64,000 nt of DNA from the NCBI GenBank assembly GCA_016110215.1, contig JADWQD010000013.1, positions 248,001 through 312,000 of the forward strand, given 5' to 3'. The notes beneath the pieces are model-generated. The model ran no database searches. It saw only the letters and a program-made list of their open reading frames with translations, and had not been told where the DNA came from. The DNA is from Capronia americana (lineage: Eukaryota; Ascomycota; Eurotiomycetes; Chaetothyriales; Herpotrichiellaceae). Both the position numbers and the translations under genes were made by a program. Positions within the stretch are counted from its first letter, which is position 1. Each line of letters opens with the position of its first letter. Below, one piece after another: positions 1 to 10,248 of the stretch.

Positions 1-320
<320 letters not shown>

Positions 321-551
321 AGCGGAGCCTGGGCGCGCCTGGCGCAGTTGACGGGGGCGCGGGGGGCGTCAGGCCCGCCGAAGCTGCACCGCTTATTAAG
401 ACGATAGCGTAGCCTAAAACAGAACCAAGGGGTCCAAGCTGCTTATCGGGCTTCGGGGACTCCACAAATATGACTCTCGCCATAATCAACACCATCGCTG
501 ATACTTATCTATTGCTGCTGTGATGCGTCTCCCGTAGCTCAACCATGAAGG

Positions 552-2804
552 ATGCCTCGTCCAAAGGTCCGAATTGAAGACCGTCAACGGGCCGTCAAAG
601 CGTGTTTGCCGTGCAAGGCCTCGAAGAAGCGGTGCGATGCTCAACAACCATGTTCCAACTGTATCCGACGGCGGGCCACGTCGTTTTGCCACTATGTCGA
701 CTCCAGCTATGTCAGACACTCTCGAAAGCTTTCGCAATCGCAGCCCACAGACCCCGGTGCTAGCCAGAATGAATCTGTCTCTACCGCATCGGAGGGAGCC
801 CCGTTCAGCCCCGGAAAGCCATTAGAGGAGAGCTCTGGGGGTGTCGACATGCCTCCGAGAGAAGCGCAGACTTCACGTGGCCGGATGCTCCTGAACTCGA
901 AAGGAGAAAGAGGTAGGAGACAGATCTCCTGCGCAAGTCTTTCAGAATCTGAACGGCATATCTAGTCTACATTGGAGAGTTCGCCTCTCTGACATTCCTC
1001 CAATTCCTCCGGCATACTATCAAGCAGCAGATGGGGCCGTCCTTGTTTACGGAAAACACGCGGCGCAACCTGATGCTGGAGGCCGCCAGCGTGGACGACA
1101 CGAACGCTAAGTTTGTCGAGGAAACCCACCAGAAAGCAGCCTTGATCGAGGCCTATTTCGCCGCCGTATGTTCTTAATCCAAGTGTTTTGAATATCAGCT
1201 GATGCTCCTAGACAAACGGCATCCTCGATCCGTTCTCTAGAGGCGAGGTGGACGCTATGAAGCACGCTTCCAACGAGTCCGAACACAAGTACGCACGAGC
1301 GGCCCTCGATCTCATGGTGTCTATCGGTGCGCAATGCCGAGCAGCAGATGCGGTCGACCACCGATACGCCTCGACGCTATTCTCTCGGGCCCAGAAGGCC
1401 GTGATGGGAGATGGGCTGGAAGACCCTTCTATCGACATGGTCCGTTGCTTCCTGCTCATGACATTCTATATGCTGGGAGCCTGTCGGAGAAATGCCGCCT
1501 TTATGTACCTCGGGATCGCGAGCCAGGCATCGTCCGCCCTGGGACTGCATGTGACTGAGCAATATCGCCATTTCAGTGTGGAGGACCAGATTGTGCGGTG
1601 AGAGACGGCCAGCCCTGACCATGGAATACGGCATCTTGCTGACCGTGCTAGACTTCGCACGCTGAGAAGTCTTCGAGCCCTAGACGTAATCTATTGCTCC
1701 ATCTTGGGGAGACCCTACTCAACAGGGGCCATCCGGGCTGACAGTACAGCAATCGCCATGCTGCACCTACCTCCCGTCACACATCGCGACTCAACCCTGA
1801 AAGCAAGCTTCGAAGTATGTTCCATCATCGCCGAGATCACACCGATGCTGGATTCAGAGGGCTCGATCAGCCTGATCACGGCTGAAGGGTTCCTCAAGCG
1901 TCTCCGCGACTGGAGTGCCACTCTGCCGGCCGAGATGCGGCATTTCAACCGGTCCGCCGAAGACTCGTTGACGCTTGAGGAGCAAGAGCGAACGATTGGC
2001 AACATCCATATCTCGTGTGCATACTATTTCGCCGTGATGCTGGTGACGAGGCCTTTCTTGATAACACACTTGATGGCTCACATGTCCACCGCCGCCAGCC
2101 CCGTGACGACAGCAACAGAGGTCGCGGATCTGGCGCAGGCGTGCATCGATTCAGCAACTTTGATGGCAAATATGTGCTACGAGGCGCTTCAGTCAGGCAT
2201 CTTGCTCAAGCAGATGTGCATTTTGAAGTAAGTGACCAGTCCAGATACTGTCCGGGGGGCAGGAAAAGCTGACTCGACCTTCTCTAGGGCATGGATCTTC
2301 GCAGCCGGCCTCGTATTAGGGTTTTCTATGTTCGCGCAGGGCGACTCCCGCTTCGACATGGACGACTCGTTCAGCAATGCACGCGAAGTCCTCCGCAGCC
2401 TCTCCGCCGAGAGCCCTCAGGCGGAACACTACTATGAGATCCTGGCGGGGTTCGCCGACGTGATTCAACGACGCCGCCAACATCTGTCGCGCGGAAGCCG
2501 CTCGTCCCGGAACAAGTATGTCGACCAGATTTTGACCTTCGAAGTCACGCCGAGTGTTTCCAGATCTCAGTCGACACTCTCTCCTGGGACCCCACAGTCG
2601 AAAGACCAAGGAACAGGCATTCCCGAGGCATCTATCACGGAAGATGGCACTGGCGAATTCGAGTTCCAGATGCCCGACCTGGGCCAGTGGCCGCTCGAAA
2701 ACGGAGGCGGATTCGACTTTGGCATGTTCGGATGGGACAACTTTGCGATGCAGATATCGGAGAACTTCTCATTCGACGTCGATCCAACTTGGGGAGTCAC
2801 TTGA
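552..2804 (+). CDS. Zn2Cys6 fungal transcription factor
   Basis: Five exons (552-912, 966-1165, 1212-1597, 1652-2227, 2288-2804) give a 679-residue nuclear regulator. Residues about 18-45 form a binuclear zinc cluster (ACLPCKASKKRCD, then PCSNC and a final Cys), preceded by basic residues. The middle contains a fungal_trans-like region with the usual LMVSIGAQCRAAD and SQASSALGLHVTEQYR stretches. The C-terminus is acidic and aromatic (FDFGMFGWDNF), which would suit an activation domain. The introns carry GT-AG ends and keep the frame exactly. Start ATG 552 is chosen because it opens the zinc-cluster frame; an out-of-frame ATG lies at 545. Its position between a decarboxylase and a cupin gene suggests local pathway control, but its targets are unknown. 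Confidence 0.9.
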
Positions 2805-2959
2805 GGCCTGGCGGGACACTGAGAACGAAATAAACATGCTACAGGCACTTTGCTGTCTCAAAGGTGGAAGACAGACGCACGCCGGGACCAGAGACTGACA
2901 CCCGCCGGCAATGCGGCGCGCCTTTTTCCACGCGTTCCATCGCACAGCACGGGACCAAT

Positions 2960-3920
2960 CTACCTCCCCTTCCCCTCCTCATAGTACTCCGGATAGCTGA
3001 CGCGATACCCCAACATCCACCTCCCCACAAACGCCATGACGTTCAAGAAGACAAGACTGGCAATCACGCCCAGCCACTCATTCGGCAGCGGCAGCGCCAC
3101 GGGCGTGTCTGCCGCGTGCAAGAACACGAACAGCTGGAAGGGACTGGGCTCCGTCTTGGACTTGCGACAATCATCTAAATAGCCGAAGAAGTTGCGGAAG
3201 AAGCGCTGTTCGCTCTCGTAGTCCTCGGGGTTGAGCTGTACGTCGACCACGAGCGGCTGCGTTTTCGACGCGTTCTCGAACTTATGGTATGTCCGCGGCG
3301 GTATACTGGCCGTTGCTTGCTTCCCCGGCCCGGCGGCGGAGAGCGTCATCCAGGGTTCCGCGCCGGGGCCCTTCCAGAACAGACCCTCGCCGGACACCAC
3401 GCGGAAGTGCTCACTCTGGCGGATATGCAGGTGGAAGGGCGGTTGAACTATCGAAGGCCCGTGTTCGGGCGTCGTGGGCGGGATGGTGTGCGTCATTGCG
3501 TATTCCGAGCCGGGAGCATGGAACTGCACACTTGAGCGCCCGTCCTCGAACACGATGGGATTATTGGAGGCGTTGGCTGTGCGCGGCGGTGTCGCACCAC
3601 GGAGGAAGGTGAACATCCTGCCACGAGACGGCGTGGTAGTACCGAACCGATTAATCAACCAGCCGTAGATGTCTGATGGTCGAAGGTCGATAGATTACCT
3701 CGCCCTTAATGCCCTCTGACTCTAGACCAGTGGCCTCCTCACCAATCCACAATTTATATCGCCCGTCGTGTGTACGTTTGTACGGACCAAGATCTTGAAG
3801 AATCTGTACGACGCGCACATCATCGTCGGCCTGCGTGAGATATCATGCCCGGCCTGGCTGGTGCAACCCCAGCTTGAGGGGGCCAAGGTATGTAATCAGA
3901 ATATCTTCCAGTGTAACCAT
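2960..3920 (-). pseudogene. Cupin-domain protein with C-terminal membrane anchor, apparently frameshifted
   Basis: The open part (3658 down to the stop at 2960-2962) encodes a cupin-like barrel: PPFHLHIRQSEHFRVVSGEG supplies the His/Glu cupin motif, and a single hydrophobic helix (LGVIASLVFLNVMAFVG) lies near the C-terminus, followed by SYPEYYEEGKGR. No ATG opens this frame near its N-terminus. Upstream on the same strand, 3830-3691 is open in another frame and reads as protein (ADDDVRVVQILQDLGPYKRT, then KLWIGEEATG, GEVIYRPS). The two frames meet at a 7-bp tandem repeat at 3677-3690 that shifts the frame. Skipping one unit would join GEVIYRPS to DIYGWLINRFGTT. Further upstream, 3920-3868 reads MVTLEDILITYLGPLKLG in yet another frame. 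I read this as a recently inactivated gene; a sequence error is the alternative. Confidence 0.55.
3677..3690 (-). repeat. 7-bp tandem duplication causing a frameshift
   Basis: On the + strand the bases are TGGTCGA followed by AGGTCGA, two 7-bp units differing at the first base. The extra 7 bp is not a multiple of three and lies exactly where the cupin reading frame switches. Confidence 0.6.
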
Positions 3921-4049
3921 TCGTCAAACACAACCACCTACACCTGCCGAATGTTGTCCTTGCGCCGCCGTATGTGTCTGGGCGGCTGAGCTGACTCCAC
4001 CGGTACAAAATCAAAATAGCCATACCTTACAAACACAGACACACACACA

Positions 4050-4255
4050 TACTGAATGCAGGTACGATATTCCGGAACTCCCGTACACTTGCCCGTTTGG
4101 TGGTGTTCAGGTGGGAATGGGCTGTCGGTCAGTCAGTTGTCGAGATCCTTGCTTCACTCCGACTCCGCTTTGCTGTCCTTCTCAGCACATACGAGTCACC
4201 ACATGTCAGGCACATGTGTGAACTACGGTCTTGCAGCATCGTACGGCATGTCAGG
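4050..4255 (+). repeat. Diverged copy of the right-flank segment of the 47-51 kb element
   Basis: This stretch aligns by eye, with small indels, to 49195-49412. Shared blocks include ATTCCGGAACT, CCGTACACTTGCCC, GTGTTCAGGTGGGA, CAGTTGTCGAGA and TTCTCAGCACATACGAGTCA, in the same order and orientation. It has no coding sequence of its own and lies just upstream of the left-flank-like copy at 4351-4690. Confidence 0.75.
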
Positions 4256-4350
4256 TAGGGTGTTTGCGCTCACCAATCCCTTTGGCGCGGTTTAGTCTGG
4301 AGATGAAGCTGATGTTGGGAGGAAGGAAAGGAGAAACAAGAAGATATTAA

Positions 4351-4690
4351 TGAGGTTGCCGAACATACTCACTACCTCGGTCAACAATTAGGGACTAAAT
4401 ACATGCCTACACGACGAAGAGAAGAGGCAGTCGCCGAGGCCCTACTAGAAGCTACGAACATTTCCTTTCGCCGACCGCGAGACAGTGTCTTCTAAGTGTC
4501 TTTAACTGTGGTAATTGAGAGCAACTTCCGTTTAACACCAACACTCCTTCCCCTCAACCCGCAGTCCGAGATCATCCCATCCGGCTCCTGCCTGGCCACC
4601 TCACCCTCACTTCAGTTTCACTCTCCTCTCAGATTCAATCGCTTCAGGTATCGACGATGAAGTCGATAAAACTTAATATTAGGGGCCGTA
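4351..4690 (+). repeat. Diverged copy of the left-flank segment of the 47-51 kb element
   Basis: Bases here match 47325-47641 in the same orientation. Long shared blocks include GAAGAGGCAGTCGCCGAGG, CAACTTCCGTTTAA or close variants, CATCCGGCTCCTGCCTGGCC and TCGCTTCAGGTATCGACGAT. Together with 4050-4255 it forms an arrangement with the right-end segment before the left-end segment, the reverse of the order at 47-49 kb. The rest of 3921-5108 holds no gene I can support. Confidence 0.75.
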
Positions 4691-5108
4691 ACTCTATGTT
4701 TATCCTACTGACATATCGAAATTTCCGTCGCGGAGTTAAATCGACAACGGACTTTATGGGCCAAGCAAACTCCCTGACCTCTGGCATTCGGGGCAGAGAT
4801 CAATGCGAGACTCCTCACCTGATGAAGCGGAGGGGAGTAGGCCGTGTGGAGGAACATGGGATCGTTCTCGGAAACTTGAGCTTACCGAACGTGAGTCCGG
4901 GATACAAAACCCGTGTTCTTGGCATCTGTCGCCCGGGGGGGTTTGGCTCCGTACCAGGCCGTCCGAGGAAGGGGAGGCCGGTATTCGGCTTGAAAGCACA
5001 GAGATCAAGGGCCGAATCTCACGGACAAAGAACATGAACCCCTCAGGCCATGAACTACAAGGGAACTCTGGACACCAAAACCAACCCACTGGGAACTGTC
5101 GTTCTGCA

Positions 5109-6263
5109 ATGCCAACATCCGCGTTGACAAAGGCGTCTTCTTCGCACACTATGCCTGCAAGTAATTGGAAGGTGGCCTTTCCGTCCTCGAATGTGGCTGT
5201 TGACATCTCCGTCATCGATACTACGACGTATCTACGCGAAGTTAACGGCAGCCTTGTGGTCAAGCCTGTCTACGCCGGTCTCGAGAAAGACTTCATCCCA
5301 AGTTACAGCTTCCTCATCCATCACAAACCCAGCGGGCAGCGCTTGCTGTATGATCTTGGGCTTCGGACCAACTGGGAATCTCACCTCAGTCCTCACCTCC
5401 GAGAGGAGATCAAACCCCTCGGCTTCAAGGTCGAAGTCAAACGCGACGTTGCCGACATACTTGGCGACGGTGGGTTGAAGCCAGATCAAATCAGCGCCAT
5501 TATTCTCAGCCACCACCATTGGGACCACGTGGGAGATCCCACGCTCTTTCCTTCTACGACCAAGCTCGTGGTAGGTCCTGGCTACAAGCAGAAATACCTG
5601 CCTGGATGGCCCGAACAGGCTGACGCGAGCGCAACCACCACCGACACCTACGAAGGCAGGGACACCGAGGAGCTGGACTTCCAGTCCAGTCCGAAAGCTT
5701 GTCAAATCGGACCGTATCCCGCCTACGACTGGTTCTCAGACGGAAGCTTTTACCTGCTTAACGCTCCCGGCCACACCACGGGCCATGTCTGCGGCCTTGC
5801 CCGAACCACAGTTGGTCCGGAGGGCGACACGTTCATGTTCTTGGGGGGAGATATTGCTCATCACTGCGCGCTCTTTCGACCAACAGAGTACTACCCGCTC
5901 CCACAGGAGATCTGTCCCGACCCGGCGGGGGACCATACCAGCACCACATCGGTGAGCTCTGAGAAGTACGTGAAAGTCCATCGCGCGTACCGGGGAGGAG
6001 TGGGAAGTGAGGACGCCAGGGTATCACCTTTCTGCCTGGTGCCTGCGGGGTACGTCGACGAAGACACGGACCAGGCACAGGAAACACTCAACAAAATGTT
6101 TGTGTTTGATGGAGACGAGAACGTCTTCACGATTTTTGCTCACGACCCCACCTTGCTGGACGTCCTTGATTTCTTCCCCCAGAAGGCGAACGATTGGAAG
6201 ACCAGAGGGTGGGCGAAGAGGAGTCACTGGAAGTTCCTGGGCCGCTTGAAGACGGACGGCTGA
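5109..6263 (+). CDS. Metallo-beta-lactamase-fold hydrolase
   Basis: A single exon gives 384 residues from ATG 5109 to TGA 6261-6263; a second in-frame ATG at 5151 is an alternative start. The zinc site is complete: SHHHWDHVGD carries the HxHxDH core, PGHTTGH the third His, GGDIAHH the bridging Asp, and FAHDP the last His. This is the layout of the MBL hydrolase group that includes lactonases and thioesterase-like enzymes, and it probably acts as a soluble intracellular hydrolase. The frame stays open upstream to 4803, but that part is unlike the family. It lies beside repeat debris and upstream of an SDR gene. In this setting it could open a lactone made by the monooxygenases, which is inference. 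Confidence 0.88.
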   Translation: MPTSALTKASSSHTMPASNWKVAFPSSNVAVDISVIDTTTYLREVNGSLVVKPVYAGLEKDFIPSYSFLIHHKPSGQRLLYDLGLRTNWESHLSPHLREEIKPLGFKVEVKRDVADILGDGGLKPDQISAIILSHHHWDHVGDPTLFPSTTKLVVGPGYKQKYLPGWPEQADASATTTDTYEGRDTEELDFQSSPKACQIGPYPAYDWFSDGSFYLLNAPGHTTGHVCGLARTTVGPEGDTFMFLGGDIAHHCALFRPTEYYPLPQEICPDPAGDHTSTTSVSSEKYVKVHRAYRGGVGSEDARVSPFCLVPAGYVDEDTDQAQETLNKMFVFDGDENVFTIFAHDPTLLDVLDFFPQKANDWKTRGWAKRSHWKFLGRLKTDG

Positions 6264-6857
6264 GTCGGATGCGAGGAGCCTATGTATTCGCCACCATTCT
6301 TCATCCCACCGTCGTCACGTAGGTGGGCCCCCACGGTCAATTCCTCTCCACGTTCCTCACTCGAGGAGGGAGTCATGTGCTTCGATCGTCCGAAGGCTGT
6401 GGCATTGTATTATCGAGCGTTGTTCGCAGTATATCGATAACTCTGTTGACGGCGAACATATGTATGGACCGACAACAAACGTATGGATTTCTGCGTATGC
6501 ACACAATAGTGACCATTCCTGGCCCCACCCCTATATCAATGTGGCCGACATTGTGGAGAAATCGATCCGGAGTACGGAGTATTGTGCTTCGGCGTTCTGC
6601 ATATGGTCTTGCCGACGGTGGTCTCCGATAGGTGAGACAGGGCGCCGTGCAGCATGGTAGACTGCCGATCGCTCACGACTCTCCCGGTATGATGCTCCGT
6701 TGTGCCACTTGGCCGAAAAAACTGAACTATTCGACAAGAACAAAAAGAAAATCGCACCTCAACATCATTTGTCCTTGACATCCTCTTGCGCTGGGTGCCG
6801 TCGGGTTCAACTCCGTTTTCAATAAGAGCGTGGGAACCCACTAGGGACGATACAACC
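6264..6857. other. Intergenic, 594 bp, no gene seen
   Basis: This separates the MBL hydrolase from the SDR gene. Only short open frames are present on both strands, with no recognisable protein, and I saw no copy of the CGG-N2-CCG palindrome. It should hold the SDR promoter. Confidence 0.5.
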
Positions 6858-7933
6858 ATGGCTTTCCGATCACAGGCCATGCCTGGGTTGGTGATGAATT
6901 CCTCCCAAATCAATAGACAGGAGCATTACTGATCAGGCTGTGCAGCGTTGCTCTAATCACTGGTGCAGCATCTGGGATCGGTTTAGCGACCGCCGTTGTC
7001 TTCGTGGAAGAAGGCGTCACCAGACTGGTGCTGGCCGATATACATTACGATGGCCTTGTTACGGCAAGCAAACACTTACAAGAAATTAACCCCAAGGTTG
7101 AGACATGCCTCGTCAAGTGTGACACCTCGATCGAAGAGGAGGTCGAGAGCATGGTGACCGAAGGGGTCAAGAAGTTCGGCGCTATCCACTACGCGGTCAA
7201 CAGTGCCGGAGTCACCAGCAGAATCAGGACCAAGACCCATTTGCTCCAAACCGAGGAGTGGGACAAGGTCCAGGGGGTCAATCTACGCGGAGTGTGGCTA
7301 TGTCAACGGGCGGAGTTGAGACAGATGATGAAACAGGAAGCCGAATTGCCCACGAGGTAGGCGAGGCTACACAGCAATTGGTCTTGATGGGATCAGGGTG
7401 ACTAACTAGGCGATTCCTAGGACTGGCGCACCCCCTGAGAGAGGCGCAATTGTAAACATCTCTTCTCTCTTCGCAATCATCACCCACCCGACGGTCGGTG
7501 CGGTACGTACCCTTTTCCTTTGGCTGTGAGCGTGGCGACACGTTTCCTGAGCTTACTCGACGTGAAGTATTCCGCCACAAAAGCGGGCGTTCTGGGTATG
7601 ACCAGAACAGATGCGGTCGCCTACGCGACGGATGGCATTCGAGTCAACTCAGTGTTGCCGGGATTCGTCAAGACTCCGAGTGCGTCTGCCTTTGCCCCGG
7701 TGTGCCGGGTTATTTCGTAAGCCTCAGATGTCAAGGCTAACCATGAGGTAGTGGTTGAAGAATCAATGCGGCGTGGAGCAGACTACGAGCCCATCATCAA
7801 CACTATCCCTATCAAGCGCTGGGGCAAACCGTCGGAAGTCGCTCAAGCGATTGTCTTCTTGTGTAGCGATCGGGCGAGTATGATCACAGGAGAAGCCCTC
7901 TGCGTTTCCGGAGCAAAGGAGTTCGCTGCCTAG
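6858..7933 (+). CDS. Short-chain dehydrogenase/reductase
   Basis: Five exons (6858-6886, 6946-7356, 7421-7502, 7568-7679, 7752-7933) give 271 residues. Landmarks of a classical NAD(P)-dependent SDR are in order: VALITGAASGIG (cofactor loop), VNSAG (the NNAG equivalent), IVNISS, YSATKAG (catalytic Tyr and Lys), and VLPGFVKTPM followed by ITGEALCVSGA. The last intron is placed so that one base from exon 4 and TG from exon 5 build the expected Met of KTPMVEE. The first exon is only 29 nt, with the weaker donor GTTGGT, so the N-terminus is the least certain part. It probably oxidises a secondary alcohol to a ketone or the reverse. The substrate is unknown. Confidence 0.85.
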
Positions 7934-8446
7934 ATATACGAAAAGGCCGAGTTATTGCAGGGCTGATTGCCAGGCCGCAAGCGCCAGAGACAGGAAGTTC
8001 TTACCGGGCATTTTTGTCGTATGGAAGTAATTATGGTGCATGCACATTCAAGGATCGACTGACAAGACGTACAAAGCTTTGTTCTCCAGACTTACGGTTA
8101 GTACCGTAAGAAGTTAGTATCATTCCGGCCCCGGAATCTTCTTTACCTGGCGACATTCCCCAGGTCGACGGATATCGGGCCCACAGGAACAGATACCTCA
8201 AAGATCTCGAGAAGGAAGTGGATGGCGCTGAAGACCCCCAAATTATTCACATTACGCTCGGATTTTTTTAACATAGAAGGACGAGGTCGAGCCTAGTCAA
8301 CTCCCATTAATGCTGTCTACGATGATTCAGGAGTCAACCGATAAAGACACTGTCACGAGCCATCATTGGCATTGTCACATGTGTTATCAGCACGCGTGTA
8401 ACCATAAAATGGAATTCTCCAGGAGTTGGCAACAGCCAAAAGGAGT
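7934..8446. other. Intergenic, 513 bp between convergent genes
   Basis: This lies between the 3' ends of the SDR (+) and the extended-SDR reductase (-). It is AT-richer than the genes and has no open frame resembling a protein. It should contain both 3' untranslated regions. Confidence 0.5.
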
Positions 8447-9607
8447 CTATATCTTGGTTCCCGACGTTCCAATATCCAGGAGCTGTCTCCCTAAGTCTTT
8501 GAACGTCTCTTCGTGGCTTCTGTAAGTCAAATCCAAGTCACGCTTTGCTTCATCTCCGTCAATATCGAAAGCATTGTCGGGAAACGACTGTGTACCAGGC
8601 TGCCCAATCGGTATCCTGTCGTCAGCTTCGGGGAAATGTTTTCGCAGAATGTCTGCAATTTCTTGGTTGCTGATACGGCCTCGAGAGATTAGATAGCGCT
8701 TGTTTCCTCCTTTCAAGGTGAACGCGGCCCTATAGTGCGCTTCTGCCAAGTCCTTGAGTAGGTGTCAGCGGCGTAAGGGTCCAAGGGAGTCGATGCATAT
8801 GGAGGCTTACCCGCACATCTATATCGGCGTGGACCCATTCTTTCGGAATGCTGCTGGACTTGGTGGAATTCAGAAAATCTCGCCAGATGTTGTAATTCGA
8901 AACATTGACATCCTCGGTCCTCGTGACAGAGTGCCTCAAAGGTCCATAGACCATGGGAGGATTGAGTACAACCAGGTCGTAATGTGGCTTTCGGGATTGC
9001 ATAAACTTCCAGGCTGAAAGTGGCTTTCGTCAGCAAAGACTGGCTCTCATCGAAGTCAGTCAACGACATTCTGCTTACCAGCTTTTTCCGCAAGGGTTTT
9101 GCTGACCCAGTAGGCCAGTCGCGGCTCTGCCGAGCTAATCTCTTCCTCAGTGACAGGATTCCAGTCCTGGGAGGTGTATACCTTCCCGTTTCCTTGCATG
9201 TCTTTCGGGTTTCCGATGGCGGCAAAGCTCCCTGTAACCACCACTCGCCGGACACTCGGTGCGACCCTGTTGACCCCTTCGAGAATCTCCATGGTCCCTC
9301 TCACTGCAGGCTCAATGAAGTCCGCAAGCGTCTTGCCGGCGGTATAGTTCAAAGGACTCGCGGTATGTATGACTGCATCAAAAGGCGGGTTGGACATCAA
9401 CGCCTCGTCGAAAGCACCAGGAGCTGTCATATCAGGCACAATGGCGAAATCCAGCTGTGATCCAGCCTGGGGATGATCTAGAGCGACTTGACGTGCTTTT
9501 TGATCGGATCGCACGAGGCCTCGTACGGAAACCCCGTGCGACAGCAGGGTGTCTAATATGTGCGACCCAATGAAGCCATTGGTACCGGTTAGGAGGACTC
9601 GCGGCAT
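8447..9607 (-). CDS. NAD(P)-dependent extended SDR, dihydroflavonol-reductase-like ketoreductase
   Basis: Three exons (9607-9079, 9013-8811, 8752-8447) give 345 residues. The protein starts with the Rossmann motif TGTNGFIG (G8, G11, G14), carries DAVIHTASP, VVVTGSFAAIG and the catalytic AYWVSK (YxxxK), and continues with VVLNPPMVYGP, as in dihydroflavonol-4-reductase and Gre2-type methylglyoxal reductases. Such enzymes reduce aldehydes or ketones, or oxidise the matching alcohols, in the cytosol. Donors and acceptors are standard (GGTAAG, CTTTCAG). It is transcribed away from flavin monooxygenase 1 across a 641-bp promoter containing an exact TCGGCGCCGA site. Co-regulation with the monooxygenase is therefore likely but untested. 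Confidence 0.9.
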
Positions 9608-10248
9608 GTTTGTTGAGAAGTATGGATGGTTTCAAGAATTGTGCGTGACCTAAGGCCGTGGTGTGATCTTCTTTTGGCATATAAGTGGCCGCACGAACAA
9701 AAGGGGATTGGATCTGCGGTAACCCGCTCATTCAAGCGGCGTGTGTGGCAACTGGTGCTCGTCCAGCCGGACTTTGAAGAGCCAAAGCCAAGATGCCGAA
9801 TCGAGGCCAGAAATTGAAGAACACGGCCGTTGCCCACAAGAACCATCGGCGCCGAGTGGCAGACATTGGCCGAGGAAGCGAACACCAACCCGATGGCGGC
9901 AAAAACCAACTCGACTCCTTGTAGCCACGGCGTTACAAGGTGGCCATCCTTGTAGGGGCTTCGCGCCGTAGAACAGCCTTCTGAGAAACGTAGAACGGCT
10001 CATCATGCCATTTGGCAGCTGATCATGGGCGAAGCCTCGAGTAAACACCGAGTGGATACCTTCGCCGATCAAGCAAATCCTTCTATTTGAGCACACCAAG
10101 GGGTTGGTCCCTCTCCATCTGGCCATTTGCCATCACCCTGGGATTCTAGCATTCGAAATTGCTTCCTCTCGTGACTATATCAATTGTCAAGGCTGTATCC
10201 TCTTCTCGAACGGCTTCAAAGGTAGCAGTCTGTGAAAGTGCAGGGCAA
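9608..10248. promoter_or_regulatory. Divergent promoter of the ketoreductase and flavin monooxygenase 1
   Basis: The 641 bp lie between two start codons facing away from each other. They contain the exact palindrome TCGGCGCCGA at 9846-9855, with an inverted CCAAT (ATTGG) about 10 bp downstream. No gene is supported inside. Confidence 0.55.
9846..9855. promoter_or_regulatory. Candidate Zn2Cys6 operator, exact palindrome
   Basis: TCGGCGCCGA is a perfect inverted repeat of form CGG-N2-CCG. It is one of three exact copies, all in promoters, and lies 239 bp from one start codon and 394 bp from the other. Confidence 0.5.

Noticed and set aside
4803..5108. 102-codon upstream extension of the MBL hydrolase
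   Set aside because: The frame is open but the peptide is low-complexity and unlike the family; ATG 5109 gives the normal length.
4754..5263. Long minus-strand frame opposite the MBL gene start
   Set aside because: It is a shadow of the + strand coding sequence and its leader, with no domain of its own.
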